Below, piece after piece: positions 51,463 to 60,184 of a stretch of DNA of 64,000 nt (position 1 is its first letter; each line of letters opens with the position of its first letter). The DNA is from Mesorhizobium sp. WSM4904 (GTDB lineage: Bacteria; Pseudomonadota; Alphaproteobacteria; Rhizobiales; Rhizobiaceae). The stretch lies in assembly GCF_029674545.1 (NCBI RefSeq), contig NZ_CP121354.1, forward strand, positions 5,775,001 to 5,839,000. The letters run 5' to 3'. The notes under the pieces are model-generated. The model was not told the origin of the DNA. It worked only from the letters and a program-made list of their open reading frames with translations, and made no database searches. Both the position numbers and the translations under genes were made by a program.

Positions 51463-51923
51463 CAACGAGCCACCTCACGAGCGGCAGCATGGGCGGCAAC
51501 AGCTTGAATGATGATCTCGAAGCCCGTGCAGCGGCAGACATTGCCCGCCAGCGCGTGGCGGATTTCGACTTCGAGCGGGTTGGGGCTGGCGCGCAAGAGA
51601 CCCTCGGCAGCCATCAAGATGCCCGGCGTGCAATAACCGCATTGCACCGCGCCCAATTGCAGGAACGCATCTTGCAGGCCGCTGCTTTCGCCGAGTCCCT
51701 CGACGGTGATAATTTTGTGCCCCGCGGCCTGGAACGTCAGCATCAGGCAGGAGTTGACCGGCTTCCCATCCAGCAGCACGGTGCAGGATCCGCACTCCCC
51801 TTCGCAACAGCCTTCCTTGACACCTGTCAGGCCAAGGACATCGCGAAGAAACCTGCTCAGCCGCGAGACGGCCGAAGCCTCTGCCTCGACCGCCTGACCG
51901 TTGACTTCCAAAGAAATTCTCAT
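51462..51923 (-). CDS. molybdenum hydroxylase 2Fe-2S subunit
   Basis: This 153-residue protein has the plant-type cluster CCEGECGSCTVLLDGKPVNSC and the second cluster CGYCTPG with CRCTGF. It begins the operon (2Fe-2S, FAD, Mo). A weak FNR-like site about 145 bases upstream and a palindrome at 51983 lie in its promoter region. The gene order is that of the small-subunit-first family of aldehyde or isoquinoline-type oxidases. Confidence 0.94.
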   Translation of the reverse strand: MRISLEVNGQAVEAEASAVSRLSRFLRDVLGLTGVKEGCCEGECGSCTVLLDGKPVNSCLMLTFQAAGHKIITVEGLGESSGLQDAFLQLGAVQCGYCTPGILMAAEGLLRASPNPLEVEIRHALAGNVCRCTGFEIIIQAVAAHAAAREVAR

Positions 51924-51982
51924 GGCGAGGAATGCTCTCGCATCCGATGTCTAGATGGCCTGCTCTAACTATTTGTTTTTAC

Positions 51983-52025
51983 GCAATTCCGGACGGAAAA
52001 CCGTTCACACTTTTCCTGGAATTGC
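51983..52025. repeat. 43-bp palindrome with GCAATTCC arms
   Basis: The arms GCAATTCC (51983-51990) and GGAATTGC (52018-52025) and an inner pair GGAAAA/TTTTCC bracket the centre ACCGTTCACAC. It is the same architecture and centre as the 48265 element with a different stem. Confidence 0.8.
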
Positions 52026-52066
52026 TCTAAGTGGCGGCTCATACCAGCAGGTCGTGCCGTCGAGCA

Positions 52067-52080
52067 TTGATCTCGATCAT
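52067..52080. promoter_or_regulatory. weak FNR-like site TTGATCTCGATCAT
   Basis: This is a TTGAT-N4-ATCAT site with one mismatch, 144 bases before the 2Fe-2S subunit gene and overlapping the end of the DUF2249 gene. It is a possible driver of the molybdenum hydroxylase operon but distant. Confidence 0.35.
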
Positions 52081-52355
52081 CAGCCGCCGCAGCAACAATC
52101 GCAGCCGGACTGCAATCTCTTGATCTCAACGCGCCAAATGTCCGGCCCTTGCTGCAGGTATTCCCAATCGAACAGGCCAGGATACCTGGCTTCCATCTGA
52201 TAGCGTAAAGGTCGCGGATCGTGATCGTTCACAATGACGAAGGATTGGCCCTCGGCTAGTGCCTGGACAATCCCGAAGATCCGAGGGTGGCGCTCCACAG
52301 GCGGGATGGCGCGCACGTCCAGTTGGGGCTGGGATACGACTTCGGTTTCAGACAT
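52080..52355 (-). CDS. DUF2249 protein with CxCCC tail
   Basis: This 91-residue protein matches DUF2249: LDVRAIPPVERHPRIFGIVQALAEGQSFVIVNDHDPRPLRYQM, then LFDWEYLQQGPDIWRVEI. It ends with CDCCCGG, a cysteine-rich tail that could bind metal or copper. The ATG at 52355 is used, since the upstream start is only GTG at 52382. It is a second DUF2249 gene in the window and has a TTGCG-like half palindrome upstream. Confidence 0.82.
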   Translation of the reverse strand: MSETEVVSQPQLDVRAIPPVERHPRIFGIVQALAEGQSFVIVNDHDPRPLRYQMEARYPGLFDWEYLQQGPDIWRVEIKRLQSGCDCCCGG

Positions 52356-52438
52356 GTTCAACAAATTCCCGACTGCTGCCACAAAGTGACTCCGGGCCGG
52401 CGCGCCCGGCTCAAAGATTTATCGCGGTCCGGGCCGGC

Positions 52439-52460
52439 TTATTTGTCGAAGCGCAAACAA
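52439..52460. promoter_or_regulatory. degenerate TTGCG-type palindrome before the DUF2249 gene
   Basis: The core TTTGTCGAAGCGCAAA has a right arm identical to the ftrA and nnrS sites and a weak left arm. It is 84 bases before the start of the DUF2249 gene. Confidence 0.4.
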
Positions 52461-52633
52461 CTCGCGGAATGTGCTGCGGCCGGCAGGGGTCGACGCCACG
52501 ATATCCGGCCGTGTGGGCAAGGACCGAAACTTATGATTGCCGGCGCTGCCAAACGAAGGCCAATCTCAACGAGACGATCGGCCACCCCCTCTCTTGAAGC
52601 CTCCTTTGGGTAGATCGGAAAGCCTGCCGGACA

Positions 52634-53143
52634 TCAGGCACTGCGGATGGCGATTGCCATGGTCAGCAGGATCAGGCTCAGCATCGCCAACACCGCGCGG
52701 AGAACATGCGAGAGTTCCCAGCGGTTACGAAGCGCCGTCCACTCTTCCGCTGACGGGAGCGGGGTTCCGTCATTGCCCTCGGTTGCGAAGAAGCGCTTAG
52801 CCGGAGAGCTCAATTCCACCTCTTGCAGCCAGTGTTTGTTGACCGGCTGGGTCATGACCCAGAAAACAAGCTGCATGATGAGGAGCGCAGCCAACGCGCC
52901 GGCGATCAGCCGGAAATGGACAGGGCCGCCCGAGGTCAGCATCAACGCAAACGTCGCAATGATCCCGCCGATTTCGGCGATGCCGCCTCCGACCGTAAAG
53001 CCCGGATAGTAGATGCGTTGGACGACAAAATACTCCTCTCTGCCAAGCCGCAATTTGCCCGGCAACTCCAGCGCATGGGCGAGCGCCATGGCCATCGCGC
53101 TTGCCACCAGGATGACGGTCAGGACTTCCAGGAAAACATACAT
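52634..53143 (-). CDS. DUF1772-like four-span membrane protein
   Basis: This 169-residue protein has four spans: VLTVILVASAMAMALAHALEL, IAEIGGIIATFALMLTSG, AGALAALLIMQLVFWVM and ELSHVLRAVLAMLSLILLTMAIAI. The WELSHVLRAVL end and the RIYYPGFTVGGGIAE loop fit DUF1772. Its role is unknown. GAGAGG precedes the ATG. It lies near denitrification-linked DUF2249 and Mo genes without clear promoter logic. Confidence 0.75.
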   Translation of the reverse strand: MYVFLEVLTVILVASAMAMALAHALELPGKLRLGREEYFVVQRIYYPGFTVGGGIAEIGGIIATFALMLTSGGPVHFRLIAGALAALLIMQLVFWVMTQPVNKHWLQEVELSSPAKRFFATEGNDGTPLPSAEEWTALRNRWELSHVLRAVLAMLSLILLTMAIAIRSA

Positions 53144-53451
53144 CGGATGGGCCTCTCACTCGGCTGAGCGCTTCCGCGGAAGCAGCCTCGACGATTTCGA
53201 GCGACGCTCCAGATCGAACGCGGCCGACCTGACCGGGTTCCGTCGAGCAGGAAAGGCCTGCTAGCGAGCAATGGTGGAAGGGCCTTGCCACGGGTTTCCC
53301 GCATCGGTCACGCATGGCGCGCTGGATGCGTCGTGAGCTCGGCCAAACGCCCCGATCGTTGCGAGGCAAGACGCCGGGCTAAACCTTTTCCGCCGACAGA
53401 CGTTGTTCGTTCGAGAGGACCGAGCGAACCGCCAGCGGAGAGGATCACCCG
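53144..53451. other. intergenic gap with a short palindrome
   Basis: No gene is seen. A perfect 14-bp palindrome GCTTCCGCGGAAGC is at 53170-53183, 27 bases before the DUF1772 start, and might be an operator. Confidence 0.4.
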
Positions 53452-55164
53452 ATGTATTTCATGGCATTGGCCACCGATTACGATGGCACGCTGGCGCATA
53501 ACGGCCTGGTTGCCGCAAGCACGCTCTCGGCGCTGGAAAAGCTGAAGCGGTCCGGCCGTAAGCTCATCCTGGTCACCGGCCGCGAACTGTCCGATCTGAA
53601 GGAATCGTTTCGCGAGATCGGCCTGTTCGACAAGGTCGTCGCCGAAAATGGCGCGCTGATCTACACGCCGGCGAGCGAAGAAGAGCGCACCATTTCTCCC
53701 TCCCCTTCCACCGACCTGGTCAACAGGCTGAAGAAACGCGGCGTCAAGCCGCTCTCGGTCGGCCGCTCGATCGTCGCCACCTGGGAACCGCACCAGGCCA
53801 CTGTGCTCGACGTCATCAAGAAGCTCGGGCTGGAGCTGGAAATCATCTTCAACAAGGGCGCGGTGATGATCCTGCCCTCGGGCATCAACAAGGCGACCGG
53901 GCTCGCGGCGGCGCTAGCCGATCTCAGGCTGTCGCCGAACAATGTGGTGGCTGTCGGCGACGCCGAAAACGACCACGCCTTCCTCAGGGCGGCGGGCTTG
54001 AGCGTGGCAGTCGCCAATGCCTTGCCGTCGGTGAAGGAGACAGCCGACCTCGTCACGAAAGGCGCGCGCGGCAAGGGCGTCGAGGACCTGATCCGCAAGC
54101 TGATCAAGCTCGACCATCTGATCGTGCGCAAACGCTCGCGCGGCATCCTTTTGGGAACCGCCCACGGCAAGAAGGTTTATCTGTCGCCCGTCGCGACGGT
54201 TCTGATCGCCGGAAGCTCCGGCATCGGAAAATCCACATTGGCCACGGCGCTGACCGAGCGGCTTGTCGAAAAAGGTCTGCAATTCTGCATCTTCGATCCG
54301 GAAGGCGACTATGACGGACTGCAGGGCGCGGTGCCTCTCGGCGATGCTTCAAGCCCGCCGAGCAAGGACCAATTGCTGGAGCTGATCGACAAGCCGGGCA
54401 CCAATATCGTGGTCAACGGGCTAGCGCTGCAGGTCGACGAGCGGCCCGATTTCTTTGCCGAATTGCTGCCCGGCCTCGGCAACGTCCGCTATCGCACGGC
54501 AAGGCCGAACTGGCTGATCATCGACGAGGCGCATCACCTCTTGCCGAAGAAGCGTGAGGATACGCGCGCAGTGCTTTCGCTGGAGCTGCCCGGCACGGTG
54601 CTGATCACCGTGCATCCGGAGGCGATCTCGACGGGTGTCCTGCGGCTGGTGACGGTAGTCATCGCGCTCGGTCCGAAGGCGAAGGGCGTCATCAAGACCT
54701 TCTGCAAAGAGGCCGGGCTGGAGGTGCCCAGGAGCATCCCCACACCCAAGGGCGATCGGGTGCTGCTGTGGCGGCCGCGGGACGACAAGAAGCCCTTCAC
54801 CGTCAAGCCGATCGAACCCGACCAATCGCTGAAGCGGCACAGCCGCAAATATGCCGAAGGCGAGCTCGACGAGGCGGGCAGCTTCTATTTCACCGGGCCG
54901 AAAAAGGCGATGAATCTCAGAGCCCACAATCTGATCATCTTCGCCCAAATGGCGGAAGGCATCGACGACGAGACCTGGGAATACCACCTGCGCGCAGGCG
55001 ACTACTCCAAATGGTTCCGCCAACAAATCAGGGACAAGGACCTGGCGCGCGAGACGGCCGAGGCCGAGAAGGACAAGCGTCTGTCGCCCGAGGAGAGCCG
55101 CAAGCTGGTGCTTGAGGCGGTGCGCCGTCGCTACACCGCGCCGGCGACCGCGCCGGAAAAGTAG
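53452..55164 (+). CDS. HAD phosphatase - HerA-like ATPase fusion
   Basis: This 570-residue protein has an N-terminal Cof-type HAD phosphatase (about 1-215): DYDGTLAHNG with the nucleophile Asp, the Thr motif VTGREL, and GDAENDHAFLRAAG. It is followed by a P-loop ATPase of the HerA/DUF87 class (about 225-530) with Walker A GSSGIGKST and Walker B WLIIDEAHH. The two domains are in one frame with no stop between. HAD may act on a sugar phosphate or nucleotide, while the ATPase resembles DNA translocase or toxin-like P-loop proteins. The role is unknown. The ATG follows AGCGGAGAGG. Confidence 0.8.
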   Translation: MYFMALATDYDGTLAHNGLVAASTLSALEKLKRSGRKLILVTGRELSDLKESFREIGLFDKVVAENGALIYTPASEEERTISPSPSTDLVNRLKKRGVKPLSVGRSIVATWEPHQATVLDVIKKLGLELEIIFNKGAVMILPSGINKATGLAAALADLRLSPNNVVAVGDAENDHAFLRAAGLSVAVANALPSVKETADLVTKGARGKGVEDLIRKLIKLDHLIVRKRSRGILLGTAHGKKVYLSPVATVLIAGSSGIGKSTLATALTERLVEKGLQFCIFDPEGDYDGLQGAVPLGDASSPPSKDQLLELIDKPGTNIVVNGLALQVDERPDFFAELLPGLGNVRYRTARPNWLIIDEAHHLLPKKREDTRAVLSLELPGTVLITVHPEAISTGVLRLVTVVIALGPKAKGVIKTFCKEAGLEVPRSIPTPKGDRVLLWRPRDDKKPFTVKPIEPDQSLKRHSRKYAEGELDEAGSFYFTGPKKAMNLRAHNLIIFAQMAEGIDDETWEYHLRAGDYSKWFRQQIRDKDLARETAEAEKDKRLSPEESRKLVLEAVRRRYTAPATAPEK

Positions 55165-55191
55165 TTTGGTCGATACGGGCGGCCAGCTGCC

Positions 55192-58100
55192 TCAGCTCGC
55201 CTCGCGCATCGCTTCGGCCGCCTGCAGGTCGACCGAAACCAGCTGGCTGACGCCCTGCTCGGCCATGGTGACGCCGAACAGCCGGTCCATGCGCGCCATG
55301 GTGATCGGGTTGTGGGTGATGATGACGAAGCGCGTCTCAGTGGTCTTCGCCATCTCTTCCATCAGATTGCAGAAGCGCTCGACATTGTGGTCGTCGAGCG
55401 GCGCGTCGACCTCGTCGAGCACGCAGATCGGCGCAGGATTGGTGAGGAACACTGCAAAGATCAGCGACATCGCCGTCAGCGCCTGCTCGCCGCCGGAAAG
55501 CAGCGTCATGGTCTGCGGCTTCTTGCCGGGCGGGCGGGCGAGGATTTCGAGCCCCGCCTCCAGCGGATCTTCCGATTCGATCAGCTGCAGTTCGGCGGTG
55601 CCGCCGCCGAACAGATGCGAGAACAGCCGCTGGAAATGGCCGTTGACGACCTCGAAGGCCGAAAGCAGCCGCTCGCGGCCCTCGCGGTTGAGGTTCTGGA
55701 TCGCCTGGCGCAGCTTGCGGATGGCCTCGATGATGTCCTCGCGCTCGGAAACGATGGTTTCCAGACGCTCGGACAGCTCCCTCTGCTCTTCCTCGGCGCG
55801 CAGATTGACGGCGCCGAGCCGCTCGCGCTCGATCTTCAGCCGGTCGAGCTGGCGCTCGACCTCGGCCATGTCGGGCATCGGATCGTCGGCCTCGAGCCCG
55901 GTATGCTTGATGACGAGATGCGGCGGCGTGTTCAGCGCTTCCTGGATGCGCGCCTCGACCTCGGCGCGCCGCTCGTCGGCCGCGGTCAGCCGCTCCTCGG
56001 CGCGGACGCGGGTCTCGCGCGCCTCGGCAAGCGACTGGATGGCGGCGGTCGCCGCCTTGTCGAGCTCGGCCTGCTTGGTCTCCGCCTCCTGCAGGCGGTC
56101 GCCGGCCGCCTGGCGCAGCGCCTCGGCTTCGGAAAGCTGCGTCAAGAGCGCGCGGCGCTTGGCGTCGATCTCGTCCGGAGCGTCGGCCAGCCTCTCGCGC
56201 TCGGCCTCGGCTTCCGCCTTGCGCTCGCCGAGAGCGGCGATCTGCGTCGAGGCGTTTTCGGCCCGCTCCAGCCAGTTCTTGCGCTCGAGCCCGATGGCGT
56301 CGAGCCGGCGCATGCGCGCTTCGGCCTCGCGCCGCAACCCTTCATGCACGGCGCGCGCGTCGGCGAGCGTGGCACGGTCGCGCGCGACATTAGCGGAAGC
56401 CTGTTCGAGCTGCAGCTGCAGGTCGCCGAGGTCGGGCGCGTCCTTCAGCATCTCCTCGGCTTCGAGGAAAGCGGCTTGCGTTTCCTCATGGCTGTCGACG
56501 ATGCGCGCGCGCGCCTCGTCGAGTGCGGCGCGGCGGCTTGCCAGCTCGCCGCCGGCCTTCTCGGCCCCGGCCAGCGCGTTGCGGGCGGCATCCAATCCGT
56601 GCTGTGCGTCACGGCCGGCCTGGCGCGCGTTGCGCTCGGCCTCGCTTGTCTGGCGCATCGCCTGCTCGGCGCGCGCCAGCGCCTCTTCGGCCTCGCGCAC
56701 GACGCGGGTCGCCTGCACTGCCTCGGCATCGAGCTCGGCCAGGCGGTTTTTCTGCGCCAGTCGCTGCGCGGCGGCGGTCGGGGCGTCGGCGCTGGCCGTC
56801 AATCCGTCCCAACGCCAGAGCGCGCCGTCACGGCTGACCAGCCGCTGGCCGGGCGCGAGCAGCGCCTGGAAACGGCGGCCGTCGGCGGCATCGACGATGC
56901 CGATCTGCGCCAGGCGGCGGGCAAGCTGCGCCGGCGCGCGCACCACACTCGCCAGGCTCTTCACGCCCTCCGGCAATGCCGCATCGGCGGGCTGGATCGC
57001 GCTCTCGCCCCAGTGCACCGGGGCGCTGCGGTCGAGCGGCACGTCGAGGTCCTCGCCGAGCGCGGCGCCCAATGCCGTCTCGTAGCCGCGCTCGACGCTG
57101 ATCTGCTCCAGCACCGAAGGGAAGAGGTCGCCGCTCGCGGCGTTGAGGATCTTGGCCAGCGTGCGCGCTTCCGTCTCGATGCGCTGCAATTCCGCCTTGG
57201 CATCCTGCAACGGCGGCCGCGCGGCGCTTTCGGCGGCGCGGGCCTCGGCGACCGCCTGCTCGGCGGCGATGGCGCCTTGCTCGCTCTCTTCGAGACGGGC
57301 GAGCGCATCCTCGACCAGCAGCCGCTTCTCGGCCGGATCGGGCAGGCCGGAAATGCGCGCGACGATGTCGGAAAGCTCGCGGTCGACCTCGGCGAGCTGG
57401 CGAGCGAAGCGGTCGCGGCGCTCGGCGGTCTCGCGCAGCGTGCGCTCGATCTGATGGCGCGAGGCGGCGGCCTCGGCACGCTCGGCGGTCAGCGCGGCAA
57501 GCCTCGCTTCGCTTTGCGACAGCGTCGCGCCGGCCTGCTCGAAGGCGGCGCGCGTCGTGGCCTCGCGCTCGGCGGCGCCCGCATTTTCCGAATTGAGCTC
57601 GGCTTCCTCGGTGCGCAGACGCTCCAGGATGTCGGCGTTGTCGCGCACCATCCGCTCCTCGCGGGCGATGTCGGCGTCGAGCTGCTGCAGCCGGCGTTCG
57701 AGCTCCGCCTGGCGCGAGCGGATGCGGCCGGCTTCCTCCTCGATCTGCGTCTTGGCGATCGACAGGCGCTGGAAGGCGGCCGCCGCGGCGGCTTCGGCGT
57801 CGCGCAGGTCGGGCAGCCGGTGTGCGGCGATGCCCTGCTCCCTGGCAGCCGCCATCTGGGCGGCGGCGCGATCGCCGACCAGCGTGGTGGCTACGGCAAG
57901 GGCCGAACGCGCCTCGCCTTCCTGGGTCTTGGCCAGCGTCCAGCGCAGATGCAAGAGCGTCGCCTCGGCCTTGCGGATATCGGCCGACAGGTTCTTGAAG
58001 CGGGAAGCCTGCCGCGCCTGGCGCTTCAGGCTTTCGATCTGGCTTTCCAGCTCGCCGACGACGTCGTCCAGCCGTTCGAGGTTCTGCTCGGCTGCCTTCA

Positions 58101-58650
58101 GTCTGAGCTCGGCCTCGTGCCGGCGCGTGTGCAGGCCGGAAATGCCGGCAGCCTCTTCGAGAAGGGCGCGGCGGGCCTGGGGCTTGGCCTGGATCAGTTC
58201 GCCGATGCGGCCCTGCCCGACCATGGAGGGCGAGCGCGCGCCGGTCGACTGGTCGGCGAAGAGCAGCTGCACGTCCTTGGCGCGGGCTTCCTTGCCGTTG
58301 ATGCGGTAGAGCGAGCCGGCCTCGCGCTCGATGCGGCGCGACACCTGCAGTTCGTCGGCATCGTTGAAGGCGGCGGGCGCGGTACGGTCGCTGTTGTCGA
58401 GGAAAAGCGTGACTTCGGCGGTGTTGCGCGCTGGCCGTGCGCCGGAGCCGGAAAAGATCACGTCGTCCATGCCGGACGCGCGCATGTTCTTGTAGGAGCT
58501 TTCGCCCATCACCCAGCGCAGCGCCTCGACAAGGTTCGACTTGCCGCAGCCGTTCGGCCCGACGATGCCGGTCAGCCCGCGTTCGATGACGAACTCGCCG
58601 GGCTCGACGAAGGACTTGAAACCGAGGAGGCGAAGGCGCGAAAATTTCAT
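55192..58650 (-). CDS. smc: chromosome segregation protein SMC
   Basis: This 1152-residue protein has the SMC layout: N-terminal Walker A (VGPNGCGKSNLVEALRWV), a long coiled coil, a hinge (about 500-650, LPEGVKSLASVVRAPAQLARRL), a second coiled coil and the C-terminal LSGGEQALTAMSLIFAVF signature with Walker B ICVLDEVDAPLDDHNV. It is the bacterial condensin. The convergent HAD-HerA gene ends 27 bases away. Upstream is the DsbA-type lipoprotein gene. Confidence 0.97.
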   Translation of the reverse strand: MKFSRLRLLGFKSFVEPGEFVIERGLTGIVGPNGCGKSNLVEALRWVMGESSYKNMRASGMDDVIFSGSGARPARNTAEVTLFLDNSDRTAPAAFNDADELQVSRRIEREAGSLYRINGKEARAKDVQLLFADQSTGARSPSMVGQGRIGELIQAKPQARRALLEEAAGISGLHTRRHEAELRLKAAEQNLERLDDVVGELESQIESLKRQARQASRFKNLSADIRKAEATLLHLRWTLAKTQEGEARSALAVATTLVGDRAAAQMAAAREQGIAAHRLPDLRDAEAAAAAAFQRLSIAKTQIEEEAGRIRSRQAELERRLQQLDADIAREERMVRDNADILERLRTEEAELNSENAGAAEREATTRAAFEQAGATLSQSEARLAALTAERAEAAASRHQIERTLRETAERRDRFARQLAEVDRELSDIVARISGLPDPAEKRLLVEDALARLEESEQGAIAAEQAVAEARAAESAARPPLQDAKAELQRIETEARTLAKILNAASGDLFPSVLEQISVERGYETALGAALGEDLDVPLDRSAPVHWGESAIQPADAALPEGVKSLASVVRAPAQLARRLAQIGIVDAADGRRFQALLAPGQRLVSRDGALWRWDGLTASADAPTAAAQRLAQKNRLAELDAEAVQATRVVREAEEALARAEQAMRQTSEAERNARQAGRDAQHGLDAARNALAGAEKAGGELASRRAALDEARARIVDSHEETQAAFLEAEEMLKDAPDLGDLQLQLEQASANVARDRATLADARAVHEGLRREAEARMRRLDAIGLERKNWLERAENASTQIAALGERKAEAEAERERLADAPDEIDAKRRALLTQLSEAEALRQAAGDRLQEAETKQAELDKAATAAIQSLAEARETRVRAEERLTAADERRAEVEARIQEALNTPPHLVIKHTGLEADDPMPDMAEVERQLDRLKIERERLGAVNLRAEEEQRELSERLETIVSEREDIIEAIRKLRQAIQNLNREGRERLLSAFEVVNGHFQRLFSHLFGGGTAELQLIESEDPLEAGLEILARPPGKKPQTMTLLSGGEQALTAMSLIFAVFLTNPAPICVLDEVDAPLDDHNVERFCNLMEEMAKTTETRFVIITHNPITMARMDRLFGVTMAEQGVSQLVSVDLQAAEAMREAS

Positions 58651-58710
58651 TCGCGCCGCCCCGCAGAGCCTAGAACGCCGAGGCGCGATTGCTTCGGCGC
58701 GGCCTGGACG

Positions 58711-59454
58711 TCAGAGCAGAGGGTCGATGATGGCCGACATTTCCTCAATCGACATCGCCCCTTTGTAGGTCTTTCCGTTGATGAAGAAGGTCGGCGTCGA
58801 GTCGACCTTGAACTCGTCCGCTCCGCGTTTCTGGACAGCTCTCACATCGTCCAGAAGTTTCTGGTCCGTCAAGCAGGCCTCAAAGGACTCCTGTGTAAAA
58901 CCGGCGAGCTTGGAGATCTGCAGCAGCGCTTCCTTGGTATTGCTGACGCCGACCCAGCTCGGCTGCTGCTTGAACAGCACGTCGACCATGGCGAAGTAGT
59001 TGTCCTTGGCGCAGCGCGCCAGCATGAAGCCGGCTTCGGCGCTCGGGTCGAAGGGGAATTCGCGCAGGATGTAGCGCACCTTGCCCGTGTCGATATATTT
59101 CGACTTCAACTGAGGGAAGGTGGCATCGTTGAAATGCGCGCAATGCGGGCAGGTCATCGACGCATATTCGACGATGGTGACCTTGGCGTCGTCCTTGCCA
59201 AGCTGCTTTTCCGGCAAAGCGCCGGGCTTGAGCAGTTCCGCCATGTCGACCGTGCCCTGCGCTTCCGGCACCTGCGCGGCCGCCGGCGTTGCCGGCTTGG
59301 CAGGCGTCGACGGGTCGGCGGGTTTCACATTGGCCGCCTTCGCCTCCTCGCCCGAGTCGCTGCATGCGGCAAGCAGCGCCACAGCCGGAATGGCAGCCAG
59401 CGTGGTCAGAAGGTTCCTGCGGGACAAGCTTTTGCCAAAAGGGGCACGGTTCAT
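58711..59454 (-). CDS. DsbA-family thiol oxidoreductase lipoprotein
   Basis: This 247-residue protein starts at ATG 59454. The N-terminus has a twin Arg (SRRNLL) and a hydrophobic stretch ending LLAACSDSG, a lipobox with lipidated Cys31. A Pro/Ala-rich linker follows, and then a DsbA domain with active site CPHC at residues 102-105 (ASMTCPHCAHFND) and the cis-Pro loop DSTPTFFING. It probably catalyses disulfide formation in the periplasm. The gene order with smc is common in rhizobia. Confidence 0.9.
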   Translation of the reverse strand: MNRAPFGKSLSRRNLLTTLAAIPAVALLAACSDSGEEAKAANVKPADPSTPAKPATPAAAQVPEAQGTVDMAELLKPGALPEKQLGKDDAKVTIVEYASMTCPHCAHFNDATFPQLKSKYIDTGKVRYILREFPFDPSAEAGFMLARCAKDNYFAMVDVLFKQQPSWVGVSNTKEALLQISKLAGFTQESFEACLTDQKLLDDVRAVQKRGADEFKVDSTPTFFINGKTYKGAMSIEEMSAIIDPLL

Positions 59455-59606
59455 GCGAATCACCTGATATCGGTTGGATTTTGCAATGCAAGGGCTAGAA
59501 AAGGCGAGAGTTGGCGCGAATTAAGGCATCGCCGTCCCCAATCCAATCGCCAATTTTTCGGGCGCGATCACGAATACGCGACATTGACGACAATTTTGCA
59601 GCACGC

Positions 59607-59651
59607 TGCATGTCTCTTCCCGAGACCGTTGCGCATGTTTGGGAGACATGC
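59607..59651. repeat. 45-bp palindrome with GCATGTCTC arms
   Basis: The arms GCATGTCTC (59608-59616) and GAGACATGC (59643-59651) and an inner TCCC/GGGA pair surround the centre ACCGTTGCGCATG. This is the third member of the palindrome family (48265, 51983). Confidence 0.8.
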
Positions 59652-60152
59652 TCAAGGCCTTTTTTGTCCTATGATGGTTGCTCCAAGCCGCTCGAGCGAA
59701 GCGCGCAGGCCATCGTCCTCGATCTTGCCGACCGTGCGCGCCAGCTTCGATTTCTCGGCCTCGCTGAGCGGCCTCGGCGCCGGTTTCGGACGGGCTTGTG
59801 CCGAAAGGACCGGCTTCTGCAGGATCTTGATGCGGCCGATGGCGTTGAAGCCCAGAAAAGCGTTGACACGGTTGATGACCTCGCCGGCCTCATGCTGCAG
59901 ATGCAGCGCCGCCATGCCTTCGCAGGCGACGATCAGCACCGCCGGCTCGAACGGATCGTCTTCGTGTAAGCGGCGCGGCCACTGGATTTTTTCCGGGCGC
60001 GAGTGGCTGGCCAGTCGCGGCCCGGCGATCTCCTCCCAGGATTGCACCAGCCCGATCGAGATACCGGCGCGCTTCCTCAGCACCGGATCGAGGATCTCGG
60101 TCGCGAGATCGCTCACCGGAACGGGATTGCCGAAGGGCTTTTTCCCTGCCAT
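59652..60152 (-). CDS. DUF721 (DciA-like) protein
   Basis: This 166-residue protein has the DUF721 core: ISIGLVQSWEEIAGPRLASHSRP, then LIVACEGMAALHLQHEAGEVINRVNAFLG. DciA-type DUF721 proteins help load replicative helicase in bacteria without DnaC. The C-terminal part is Ala/Pro-rich with a helix RTVGKIEDDGLRASLERLG. It is divergent from mutY, 32 bases apart, so their promoters overlap. Confidence 0.87.
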   Translation of the reverse strand: MAGKKPFGNPVPVSDLATEILDPVLRKRAGISIGLVQSWEEIAGPRLASHSRPEKIQWPRRLHEDDPFEPAVLIVACEGMAALHLQHEAGEVINRVNAFLGFNAIGRIKILQKPVLSAQARPKPAPRPLSEAEKSKLARTVGKIEDDGLRASLERLGATIIGQKRP

Positions 60153-60184
60153 GTGCGTTCTCCGATCCCCAGCTCACCCGATCA

